Program-made: the position numbers and the translations under genes | The notes under the pieces: model-generated | Told to the model about the DNA's origin: nothing | Seen by the model: the letters and a program-made list of their open reading frames with translations, nothing else | Database searches by the model: none | Shown here: positions 1 to 11,983 of the stretch, in pieces | Position numbering within the stretch: position 1 is the first letter of the stretch | How the letters are laid out: each line of letters begins with the position of its first letter | NCBI GenBank assembly: GCA_023313575.1 | Contig: JAJTTP010000005.1 | Span: 186,001-250,000 of the forward strand | Direction of reading: 5' to 3' | DNA from: Eutypella sp. D-1 | Lineage: Eukaryota > Ascomycota > Sordariomycetes > Xylariales > Diatrypaceae | DNA length: 64,000 nt

Positions 1-2252
1 GGGGAGATGTTGGCGTTGTAGGACTTCCCACCGATATAACGGCTGACATGATGATTGTTTACCTGATGGGAACAATTAGAGCCAATATGTTGCCTACAGT
101 GATTCTCAGCTTGCGAGGATCGGAATCATCGGATCAAGGGATGATAGGCCAAGAAAGAAGTTGAGTTAATTTACAGAATTCCATATAGTGATCATTGTAC
201 GGTGTAAGTGTTACATAGTAGGCGGTATTCCATCGAAGAAAGAAAGTATATACTGTTAAAGAATTCGTAAAAATAAAGTTCAACTGAACCTTGGAAAAGA
301 CCCTGCCCTACTAAGTAGTCTACATAAGTGGATATGATATAGCTAGATGAGGTCTACGCTGGATATGGGGCCCTGGATATGTACGGTAAAATAAAGTTAT
401 GAACTAGGCCACATTTTTCTTGGGTTTGCCGTCTGTACTAAATAAAAGCCTTTAACCCAAGGGGTAAAGGACTAGAGCTCGGGAGCTTGAAATAGCCAGG
501 TACCTATGTATTAGTGGATCTATCAGGGGCGGGAGCAGGGGAAGGGGCAGGGGAAGGGTCCATTATTCCGATTTGGGTGACGGGATGCTGAGGGGTCTGG
601 GGGTACCTTCCAGGGCAACAAGGTTAGGGCCGCTTTTTTCTGTCAGTCCCGAATGGCCTAGTAAAGTTTTGGTTTAGCCGCATTTCCTCACAGTGAAGTA
701 TTACCGTATTTTGTATACCTGTTTGCCTACTCTGAAGGTCGCTATTCACTCCGTACCCATACCTACAGATACATCGATCGTGTAGACATACCCGGCTTTA
801 TTTCGTTGTAACAACTTTCTCCTTCCAGAGGTCGAAAGATTCAGTCGGGCTAGGGCGAGCAATCTATGCAATAATGGGGGCGCGAGGTTTTTTATCACAT
901 CATACCGTTTTCATCCTCCTTCATAATTATCTTGACGATAATGCCGTCATGGATAACATGTTATATGCTTTTTCTAAGTCGTTCTGGTCGCAATCCGGTC
1001 CATCCTTAAGCCCAAATACCCCAATCAATGGAACCCAGGGCAAATAGCGCCCTGTAGGAGAATATCGAATATGCGCGTCAATGAGACATTGTGTTCATCT
1101 CCGCTTCGTTGTTGACTAAAGAAGCACATGGCGCAGCCATTACCAAGACACGGCCACCACAATGGGAAATAGCCGAACTTGCCAGCCCGAGTAGACTGGG
1201 TAGAGAGCAGAAAAGACGCTGTGCTTATGCCCGTCTTTAGGCACCTATCAACTCCTATAGTATCATGGTCCTTTTGCCTCCACCCCCTCCGAGCGTTGGT
1301 GATAAAGTAACTTGGTAAGCGAGGCACTGAGCGTTGGCGCATGGGGCAAATCCGTCGTCCGTCGTCCGCCATCCGCTGCACGAGGCGACAGTTATAACGG
1401 AAGTACCTGAGATGTGATCAATAAGTACCTCAAACAACGTTACCTTCTCTGCGGAATGGCGTGAGGGTTCCGACGGGGTCAATCCGGATAGAGCTGGCGA
1501 TTCTGATGGACTCCCGTCCATTCCGAGAAAGCATGCCCATGAGGCGTCGTCTCTCATCGAATCGGCCACACGCTGACCTTCCAGGGGCAGGACATATCGG
1601 CATGGAGCCATACGCTACATTCCACCATTTATTTCAGTCATGTATACTTGAAATGAGTGGTGGATAGTGTTGTGTCTGGGCTGGTAATGGCCATCGACGC
1701 TCAATGATCTGAATCTGATCGGCAGCATGTATGCCTTATCATCGAGTCATCTACATCCCGTGTTGACGGGAAGAGGAGTTACATAATTAATATTCTTCCA
1801 ATATATGTGAGGAAAGGGATACTGTATGCTGATAATAGTGGTGTAGCTATACCCTGTTGTTCGTGTTGTGGCGCCAACTTTATGTTAGCGGACATCCCCA
1901 ACGGCCCGTGAGTTTGTGACCCACCTGCTTGCCTATCTCACTGCGATTATACAGGGTCATCTCAACAAGGAATTCTTTTCGTGTGCTCTATTATCGCTGT
2001 GGCAACCCTGCAATTATGTCTCTAACCGGGTTTTGGTATGGGAGCTTCACAGACTCACTTTGCGCCATGCTCCCCGAGTTAGCGATATACTGGTCCTGCG
2101 ACTCAGCGTACAGCCTCCCTCGTCTGACCAGCGCAATGTGGGGTCAAAATGCTTTCTATATGCGCCTTTAGAGTGCGTTCGGACATGACACATGCTTGTG
2201 TCTGAATCTGTCCCTCATAATGGAAGTACATGACGATCACCATCCATGAACG
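1..2252. other. Left-end intergenic region, no gene recognised
   Basis: All open frames here are short (at most about 118 codons), overlap each other on both strands and show no domain or motif I know. There is a G-rich purine stretch near 531-560 made of repeated GGGGCAGGGG-like units. The last 300 bases before the polyketide synthase gene hold the regulatory sites listed separately. Any gene further left would lie outside the window. Confidence 0.5.
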
Positions 2253-2265
2253 TTCGGTCACCGAA
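2253..2265. promoter_or_regulatory. Palindromic AflR-type binding site (candidate) in PKS promoter
   Basis: TTCGGTCACCGAA is a perfect 13-bp inverted repeat around a central base. Its core at 2254-2264 reads TCG-GTCAC-CGA and fits the published AflR consensus TCGSWNNSCGR at every position. It lies about 200 bp upstream of the TATA box and about 300 bp upstream of the chosen PKS start, and the same cluster encodes an AflR-like Zn2Cys6 protein. The match is seen directly; binding is inferred. Confidence 0.5.
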
Positions 2266-2467
2266 GAGCCAAGCTAGCCAGGCTGCTGCCACACGGCGGA
2301 ATATATGACAGGGATGGCATCGGGGTGTACGCCTCTAAGTCGTTTTGCAGATCCACCCCCTTGCGTTCTCTGGCTATAGTCTGCTGGCGATAGTTTGGAC
2401 CAGGGATCAGGACGATAATGGTTCAAGGTCAAACTTACCGGGAAGCTTAGCCGAACTATAACCTGCA

Positions 2468-2478
2468 TATATATAAAG
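2468..2478 (+). promoter_or_regulatory. TATA box of the PKS gene
   Basis: TATATATAAAG stands about 83-93 bp before the start chosen for the PKS. With usual TATA spacing, transcription would begin near 2500. That puts the ATGs at 2503 and 2507 at or just inside the 5' end of the transcript and favours the ATG at 2561. Confidence 0.5.
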
Positions 2479-2560
2479 AGAATCTCAGTTCGTTTTCATC
2501 TAATGCATGGAAGAGTGCCTGAGCATACCAGAGGCATCAGCACCACCGTCAAACACCAAT

Positions 2561-5500
2561 ATGGCGAACCAAATAGCCTTTCTCCTATTCGGAGACCAGT
2601 CACTTGATACATATGGATTCCTGGCAGACTTCCACAGGCTAGGAAACCCGAGTGTGCTCTCTAGGGAGTTCCTTCGACGAGCTGGCGAGGCGCTCAAGCG
2701 CGAGGTGGATCAACTACCAAGGATAGGAAAACAGAAGATACCTGTGTTTAGGACATTACAAGAACTCAATGAAGGGTATCATGCCCAGGGGTTGAAGTAT
2801 CCCGCTATTGACAGCGCCCTACTATGTGTGGCACAATTGGCCCACTACATCGAGTACGCTCATATCTTGAACATCTATAGCTTATGAAGAACCACTGACA
2901 ACCAATTAGCCGGTCAGAGAAGGAACATGACGACACCACGGCACCGGAGAATACGTACCTTTCGGGACTATGCACGGGTCTCTTTGCGGCCACAGCCATC
3001 GCCTCTAGCCCATCCCTCTCAGCCTTGCTTCCTGTAGCCGTCGAAGTTGTCTTGATGGCATTTAGAACAGGTTCCTATGTTGCATCGTTAGCTGACCAAC
3101 TCAGCCCATCGAACGAGACATCGGAGAGCTGGACATACGTTGTGCCTGATGCTAAGGAATCAGAAGCTCAGGCCATACTGGAAGAGTTCCATGAAGCTGA
3201 GGTAAGTTGTATTATTTAGAATATTTAGAAGTCCCGGCATGTGGACAACCTCTGATGATGTGACTAGGGCATCCCCCTGGCGTCTCAAGCTTACGTGAGC
3301 GCCATCTCTGCGACAAATATCGCGGTATCTGGGCCACCTCCTACATTGAAGTCTCTATTCCGCAGAGATCCTTTCGATTCAAAACCCACTGCCATTCCCG
3401 TGTACGGTCCGTATCACGCCCCTCATTTACACTCGTCGGTCGATGTCGATGAACTGCTTCACCTTAACGACGAGTCGGTAGCGGTAGCCCTGTCCGGATC
3501 ACGCCCGCGAAGCCAAGTTATTTCTTGCGTCACGGGGCTACCGTTTCCACAGAAAGATACAAGAGCTCTCTTGAGCGCAGTTGTTCATGAGATTCTGAGT
3601 GAACCGCTGCAATTCCATAAAGCCCTGAACGGGACCCTTCAGTTCGCCCAAAGCTTCAACGGGTCACGGGCTTTGATCATTCCTTGTGGTCCTACGCACG
3701 CAGCTAGCACTCTGGAAAACGTATTGAAGTCGAAAACGGAACTCGAGGTAGTTCTTCGATTGCCACCACAGGTTTCCTCAGCAAGAAATGCTGGCTCCAT
3801 TGGAAACCATGGGTCCACGGGAAAATGCAAACTCGCTATCGTCGGCATGGCTGGACGATTCCCGGATTCGGCTAGTCATGAAGCTCTCTGGGATCTTCTC
3901 GAGAAGGGCATCGATGCCCATCGCGTAGTGCCTGCAGATCGCTTCCCCGCGGATACCCATGTTGATCCTACAGGGAAGAGCATCAACACCAGCCATACGC
4001 CTTATGGCAACTGGATCGAGAACCCGGGCCACTTTGACCCCCGATTCTTCAACATGTCACCGCGGGAGGCTTTCCAAACCGACCCCATGCAACGCATGGC
4101 TCTGATGACAGCCTACGAGGCTCTCGAAATGTCTGGATACGTGCCTAACCGTACGCCGTCTACTAGACTAGATCGCATTGGAACTTTCTATGGTCAGACC
4201 TCTGATGACTGGCGCGAAATAAACGCCGCACAGGAGGTAGACACCTACTTCATCACAGGAGGTGTTCGCGCGTTTGGACCGGGTCGTATCAACTACTACA
4301 TGGGGTTTAGCGGCCCCAGTTTGAATATAGACACGGCTTGTTCCTCTAGCGCAGCGGCTTTACAGGTTGCTTGTACCTCGCTATGGGCCAAGGAGTGTGA
4401 TACTGCTGTTGTGGGTGGCCTGTCATGCATGACTAATTCCGATATCTTTTCGGGTCTGAGTCGGGGACAATTCCTTTCCAAGGAGCACAACTGCAACACG
4501 TTCGATAATGATGCCGATGGATATTGTCGGGCAGATGCGTGCGCATCTGTCATCGTCAAGCGCCTGGATGATGCCCTGGCGGACAAAGACAACATCCTTG
4601 CTGTCGTACTAGGCACTTTGACCAACCATTCAGCCGATGCCATCTCTATCACACACCCTCACGGGCCTACGCAATCCGTCTTGTCGTCGGCAATCCTCAA
4701 TGAGGCTGGTGTTGACCCCCTGGACGTTGATTATGTTGAGATGCATGGTACCGGCACCCAGGCTGGCGATGGGACGGAAATGGTGTCCGTTACAGATGTC
4801 TTTGCCCCTGCCAATCGACACCGCCCTGCCGATAGACCCCTTTACTTGGGCGCCGTTAAATCGAATATTGGTCACGGCGAGGCCGCCTCGGGGGTTACAG
4901 CACTCATCAAAGTGTTGATGATGCTGAAGAAGAATGCCATCCCTCCCCATATCGGCATTAAGAAGGATATTAATAAGACCTTCCCAACAGATCTCGGAGA
5001 GCGTGGCGTCAACATCGCCTTCCACAAGACGCCTTTCGTTCGAAAGGATGGGAAGCCTAGACGAGTCTTTGTCAACAATTTCAGCGCTGCTGGCGGCAAC
5101 ACCGGACTCTTGTTAGAGGATGGCCCACGCTACAAGACCGCTTCTATTGACCCCCGCAGTCACCATGTCATTACGGTCACGGGCAAGTCGAAGGCTGCAA
5201 TGGTTCGTAATGCCGAGGGGCTTGTTAAGTGGATGGAAGAGAATCCGTCAACGTCCGTTTGCCATGTCGCTTATACGACCACTGCCCGCCGAATCCAGCA
5301 CTATTGGCGTATGAACGTCGTCGCCACTAGTTTGACCGAGGCGCAGGCAGCTATCAAGGAGCGCCTCCAGTCCAAGTTTGAGCCTGTGTCCCCGGAGCAG
5401 CCTCAAGTAGCCTTCATGTTTACCGGACAGGGTTCACATTACCCGGGTCTTGGCCGGGAGCTATACTCGCACTACTCTGCATTTCGCGAGGCGGTCGACG

Positions 5501-8500
5501 AGTATGAAAAACTTGCACTCATTCATGGTTTCCCGTCCTTCCTTCCTCTTATAGATGGGAGCGAATCGGATGTTCAAATGCTTAGTCCTGTTGTTGTGCA
5601 GCTAGGACTGGCTGCATTCGAGATGGCTTTGGCTAAGCTTTGGGCCTCCTGGGGAATCCAGCCTTCTGCTGTCCTGGGCCACAGCCTCGGTGAGTATGCA
5701 GCCTTGCATGTTGCAGGCGTCCTTTCCGCTAGCGATACCATCTACCTCGTTGGATCACGAGCTCAACTCCTTGTCGAGAAATGCACCGCTGGCACGCATG
5801 CTATGCTTGCTGTAAAGGCCTCTGTCGAAGCCGTTACCGAAGGATTGGGCGCTCGTGCTGGGGCTACAAATGTGGCTTGCATTAATGGGCCGGGAGAAAC
5901 GGTGTTGAGCGGCACGTCTACAGAGATCATGGAAGCAGCGACAGTGCTTGGCGAAGCTGGCTTCAAGTGCACTCAACTAAAAGTACCCTTCGCATTTCAT
6001 TCTGCCCAAGTCGATCCTATCCTTGATGACTTCACCCGGCTTGCAAAGTCCGTTCAGTTCCACACTCCCAGAGTGCCTGTGATCTCCCCTCTTCTCGGCA
6101 AACTCATCGAAGATGAGCCAATCAATGCCAATTACCTGCGAAATCACGCGCGTGACGCTGTCGATTTCTTGGGTGGCCTCCTCTCCGCCCAGACATCTGG
6201 CATCGTTGATGGAAAGACCATTTGGCTTGAGATTGGCCCACAACCAGTCTGCGCAGGCATGGTCAAGGCTGCATTGGGGATGTCGACCACTGCAGTGGCA
6301 ACTCTGCGTCGTGGCGAACAACCGTACAAGACGCTCAGCACGACTTTGTGTACACTTCATTCGGCCGGCGTGAATTTGGACTGGAATGAATTCCATCATG
6401 ACTTTGATTCCTCGGTCAGACTTCTCGACCTCCCATCATATTCTTTTGATTTGAAGAACTACTGGCTTCAGTACGAGGGCGATTGGTGCCTTACCAAGAA
6501 CCGTGGCGCTCTCAGTGCACCTGCCAAAGCTATCGAGGCAGCCAAACCCAGGCTCTCCACTACGACGGTCCAGAAGGTCACGAAGGAGGAGATCAAGGGC
6601 GACGTCGCCATCCTTGAGACTGAGACCGAGATGACCGAGGAGAACATGCGCAAGATATGCACGGGACATCTTGTTAATGGAAATGCGCTTACCCCCTCGA
6701 CTCTCTACGGCGATATGGCCATGACCATATGCGAATATGCCTACAAGCTGCTCCACCCCGACGCTAAGAACATCGGCATCAATGTCGGTCGTATGGAAGT
6801 TCCTAAGACGCTCCAATTTGATGTCAATGCTAAGAGCCAGATACTGCGCATGCATGTCAAGGCAAACGCCGCCGAAAACTTTGCTGATATTGTATGGACG
6901 ACTGGCGAAGGGGCGAAGAGGACCGAGCATGCCAACTGCAGGGCTACCTACGGCAATACCGAGGACTGGCTTAACGAGTTTGAACGATTGAGCTACCTCA
7001 TCAAGTCGCGAATAGACTCCCTCAAGGCTGCTGAAGAGCGTGGCGATGCATCCAAGATCGGCCGTGGACTCGCCTATAAGTTGTTCTCCGCTCTTGTAGA
7101 CTATGACTCTCGATACAAGGGCATGGAGTCTGTCATTCTTGATAGTAAAACTTGCGAGGCAACGGCCAAAGTTGTTTTCCAGACCTCCCCGGAAGACGGC
7201 ACCTTCCACACAGCACCATATTGGATCGATTCAGTGTGTCATATTTCTGGCTTCATTGTGAATGCCACTGATGCGGTTGATTCCCGGGAACATGTCTACA
7301 TCTCTCACGGGTGGAGCAATTTGCGGTTCGCTGAGCGCTTAGATGCGTCCAAGACATATCAGTCTTACATCCGCATGCAGAATGTAAAAGGAACCAAGAT
7401 GATGGCTGGTGACGCCTACGTCTTCGATGGCGATAGGCTGATCGGTATTGGAGGCGACATCCGCTTCCAAGCCATCCCCAGAAAAGTCCTCAATGTTATG
7501 CTTCCTCCAGTAGGTGCTGGGGCTTCTGTTCGGGCTGCGCCCCCTCCTAAACCGGCCGCAGCCCAAGTCACAAGCAAAGAGAAGAAGCAGCCGACGTCTA
7601 CTATGCTCCCAACCGTTAACAAAAAGCTTGCGAAGACCTCGGTCGTTGACCAGGTCATGGAAATTGTCGCAAAGGAAACTGGTGTTAGCCATGATGAGCT
7701 AGCAAACAACATTGCCTTCTCTGACCTCGGTGTTGACTCTTTGATGGGGCTTACCATCAGTGGTCGTCTGCGTGAAGAACTTGAACTCGACGTCGACTCA
7801 CAGGCCTTCAACGATTGCAGTACTATAGGTGCCTTCAAGAATTTCCTCGCCCAGTTCGAAACATCTACTCCACCAGCCGCCGATAGCGACTCATCCGAAT
7901 CCAGTGGCGGTTCTTACACAGGCGAGGACGACGAAAGCGACTCTGATCTCACTACTCCCCCACTCGACGATAGTGATAGGGGCTCATGGAAGAGCGATGT
8001 CGCGCATGACGATTCTAACAACACAGGGCTCCGGCAAATCGTCCGCGAGACCATTTGCGCTGAAATGGGTGTAGAGGTCGAAGAAGTCATAGCAGCCCCT
8101 GACTTGGCTGCGTTGGGCATGGACTCGCTCATGACGTTGTCGATCCTTGGAATACTACGTGAGAAGACCGGCCTCCACATTCCTTCTGATCTTCTTGGGC
8201 ATAATCCTTCTCTAAAGGACATCGAGAAGACTCTTGGCATCTCTGACAAACCGAAGCGTACTGCCCCAATTCCCAAGCCTGCTGCGCCCAAGCCACATAA
8301 GATTGAGCCCAAGTCCCAGGCTCAATCCAAGTTTGAGGCCGTTCCTGACCCCTACCCTCACCGGAAAGCTATGTCCGTGCTTCTCCACGGAAACCATCGC
8401 ACGGCTAAGAAACAGATGTTTTTGATTCCTGACGGGAGTGGCAGCGCAACCTCTTACACTCAGATCATTACTGACGTTGGTCCCGACGTGGCAGTCTGGG

Positions 8501-9153
8501 GTATGTTTTCCCCATTCCTGAAGACTCCACATGAATACAAGTGTGGTGTCTATGGAATGGCAACCAAATTCATCGAGGAAATGAAGAAGCGCCAGCCACA
8601 GGGCCCCTATGTGCTCGGTGGATGGTCTGCCGGCGGTGTCATTGCGTATGAAATTGTGAATCAACTCACAAAAGCCGGAGAGTATGTCTCCCACCTTATC
8701 CTCATCGATTCACCGTGTCCTATCACGATCGAGCCCTTGCCAGCCGGCCTTCATGCTTGGTTCGGATCCATTGGACTTATTGGCGAAGGCGAGGGAGACA
8801 GCCCTAAGAAAATGCCCGAGTGGCTGCTCCCGCACTTTGCTGCCTCCGTGACCGCCTTGTCTAACTACACGGCCGAGCCTATCGCCAAGGAGAAGTGTCC
8901 CAAAGTCACGGCCATCTGGTGTGAGGATGGTGTCTGTAAGTTGCCTACCGACCCGCGCCCCGATCCATACCCAACGGGCCACGCCTTGTTCTTGCTCGAC
9001 AACAGAACCGACTTCGGCCCCAACCGCTGGGAGGAGTATCTCGACATCGAGAAGATGACTTTTTGTCACATGCCAGGAAACCACTTCACAATGATGAATG
9101 GCGATCTCGCCAAGCAGCTGGGTGGGTTCCTTAAGCAGGGTATACAGGGTTAG
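2561..9153 (+). CDS. PKS1: Non-reducing polyketide synthase, DHN-melanin type (SAT-KS-AT-PT-ACP-ACP-TE)
   Basis: Iterative non-reducing PKS that would condense malonyl units into the naphthol precursor of DHN melanin, probably 1,3,6,8-tetrahydroxynaphthalene. Exons: 2561-2853, 2910-3201, 3268-9153; two introns of 56 and 66 bp; 2156 residues, normal for the family. Domains in order: SAT (about 1-250, GLCTG with C119), KS from about 382 (DTACSSS, C553, plus HGTGT and NIGH), AT (GHSLGEY, S1001), product template (H1329 in GHLVNG, D1516 in WIDSVCH), two acyl carriers (GVDSLMG S1686; GMDSLMT S1815), and C-terminal thioesterase/Claisen cyclase (GWSAGG S1982, H2134). Every catalytic residue I looked for is present. 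The start at 2561 (MANQIAFLLFGDQ) matches where family members begin; an in-frame ATG at 2507 would add 18 residues. The neighbouring naphthol reductase supports a melanin role rather than a wA-type naphthopyrone, though the exact product is inferred. Confidence 0.95.
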
Positions 9154-11950
9154 ATCAGGATGAGGTTTGGTATTGATCAGTTGGTCCGGGGTTTGGATAG
9201 GATAGAGATGAAGATGGCAAGCTGTGACGTTTATTTCATTTTGTCTTCGAATTATAGAAGGACGCTTTGACGATCTCAACACTCATATACAATTACAAGC
9301 ACCATATCAATAAGGATATAAGTAGTGCACATTCAAGGGAGAGAAGTAGGACGTGCAATGAAATCATCACAGTTCTATAGACGATACACCATCTTTTGAA
9401 GCGCAAATTTTCACTGGTGCTAGGATATCTGCTCTATTCCATTCCACTATGGTCATTAGTAGTGACCTATTGCCAAATTCGAACCACTGTTTTTTTTTAT
9501 GATCACCGATAAAAGCTATTGATCCATCCCACTCTGGCAAAGTACCCACCCTCAATAGTTCCCATGTTGACTATGACACCCTAAAAGCCATATTGACCTC
9601 ACATACCGGTCGGTCCTCCGGTGAAATGGGATGCGCTGACCTCAGCATAGTGCTTGGACTTCTATAGATGGTTAACTCCTATTAGCGAAAGACACAGTGG
9701 GAAAAGGTAAGTTGATTCACTAGGTACACTCGTGGCGCACGCCCCCATGCCCCTCCACGACGCGTCCGCGTCTCCAAGCACATATTCGCGAATGCAAGGA
9801 GATGCCGACGTCACCACCTAGATTTTAGTTACCTCCTTACAGTGAAAATAGTACAGTGCTGTCATATCGTTCGTCATTGAATTCATTCTGAATTTCATAG
9901 AGCTACATGCTCACGGCGCTTAAATGAACGCCTCGAAATGCTTAGGCCGCGACTACTAACTGTGCGACGTGGATTAAAAAGAGAAGCTTTATCTAGAGGG
10001 GGCTTGTTAAGTCCTTCTAGTCGTGCCGCAACATACACCGCCCTCGCCCAATATTGCACGGGAACGCGGGCACCGCATTTGCATTTCGGCTGTCCGCATG
10101 GAGACTTTCCCCTTCTCAGCAGTAGAATGCTTCAGTTTTATCGGCTGCACGGCATATATCACAGCCTACCTGCCTCTATATCTATATGTCTACACGTCTG
10201 TGTCTGTATGTCTGCATCTGGCCGCGTTCTGGGTGTGACGTGACAAACAGCACGATATGGCACGAGCCCGAGCTGGTTCGCAACAGATTGCCTATATGCA
10301 TGTAGCACGAGCTGAATATATGCTCTACCTTCCGCCTCTCTTTCTATACATCCTTGTTTTTTTTCTTTTGCATACGCATACAGAGGATCTGCGAGAAGAA
10401 GATCCCAACAGGAACGACTATCACGGGCTGCCCGCCCACCACTTGCGCTCAGACCCGAGTCTCTTCCGACTGGTCCGGGCAGCTAAGATCCTGGACAGAG
10501 CGTCCTATCCGAACCAGGTGACCGGCGGCCGTGTAACACCATAGACATACTTAAGAAGGTATATGTGGCCTACGATATATATCGATATGTTGTGACTACC
10601 ATGCCTAGACTTTGTCTATCAGACATGAGAAACGGAGCGGCTGGCGAGAGTGAACGAAACACCCCGTCGGACAATTTGCCTAAGTCCAGCTAACCACCAC
10701 AACCCATCAGTATTACCATCCACCCACCGAAATAGGGAAGGGTTGGGTGACAGCCCAGAAAGAGGCGTTGTATACATACCAGAGCTGTGTGTAACCCCAC
10801 GAAAGGCTCAGATGACGGAAAGCCGCATAACCACGTTTTGATCGAAGCTACCCATGTACCCACCTACATGCGACTTTTCCGTATCGATCCCCCCTCCTAG
10901 CTAACACAAATGTGTATATGGACAGCCTGATACTTGCAGAGGAGCAACTGATCCAGGGCATCGTCGGCACGTGGAACGTGTTACGGCAGTTAATAGTTCC
11001 AGGAGAGAAAGCAGGAATGTGTCCGCATTGCGGAAAGAATATCAGAGAGAGTAAAGCTAAGAATACTTGTAGACCACGTCGCGACACACCACGAGCAGAG
11101 CTTGAGATGCGGTGAGCCTTTATTCGCTGCTGGGCTCGCGTCACGTTGGTCAGACTCACATCTGATATCTCTAATGCCTTTATGTGGATGGACTATTGAA
11201 TCCCCGTTAGGTGTTGTGATCTTTGGGGTATCTATATGCATTGAACTATATACGACTAACTCCTACCCAGCTACACCAGCATATCACTTGCTACGAGCCC
11301 TTTTGAAATATACGTGCATATGGCCTAGATTTCATACGAATCCTCCCTAAAACCTGCGCCACCTATAATACTGACTCTGACTTGACGTCAGAGCTTCACG
11401 GTGAGTCCGTATAGGAGGGGGGCCTGCGTGACAGCGTGACAATCACAACTGCGTCCATTCTCGTTTCTGCACAACATCATGATTTCTTCTCGGAGTATAT
11501 TATAATCGTGTCTCCGAATGATAGATGCATTCACGTGGTATGATCTATGGGGACCAACCTGCTTGAGTGTACTGCGAAGGCTATAATGTGCATACAATAA
11601 CACACCCATATGCACCCACATATATATGCAGGTATATATGTCCGCAGACTATCGGGACGCCCATACATAACCACCACAAGCCTGTAGCCATACGATATCG
11701 AGTTCCTGCCCGCACGTATCTTCGTGGTGGCAGCGGCAAGGGCCCACCGGGAGCCCTTCAACTACGTCCTCCCGGGAAGAGGGAGCGAGAAAGAGATAGA
11801 GAACCCGAGCTTGAGCTAAGGTAGATTTCGTTCTAGGTTTACCTAGCGAGTTTGCTTCATAGAAATGTTCCTAGCGGCCCACTTGCGTTGGTGGGTGTTT
11901 TCGAACGAGATGCGGTGGGCTTCCTTGGAACCTTTTCCAATGCAGGTCGC

Positions 11951-11983
11951 CTCTGCTTCTGCTTCTGCTTCTGCTCCTGCTCC
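11951..11983. repeat. Imperfect CTTCTG/CTCCTG microsatellite
   Basis: Hexamer-like run of CTTCTG units drifting into CTCCTG. It sits in non-coding spacer DNA. Confidence 0.8.

Noticed and set aside
6436..7209. 257-codon frame antisense to the PKS
   Set aside because: It lies fully inside the PKS coding sequence, has no recognisable domain and is explained by codon bias of the sense strand.
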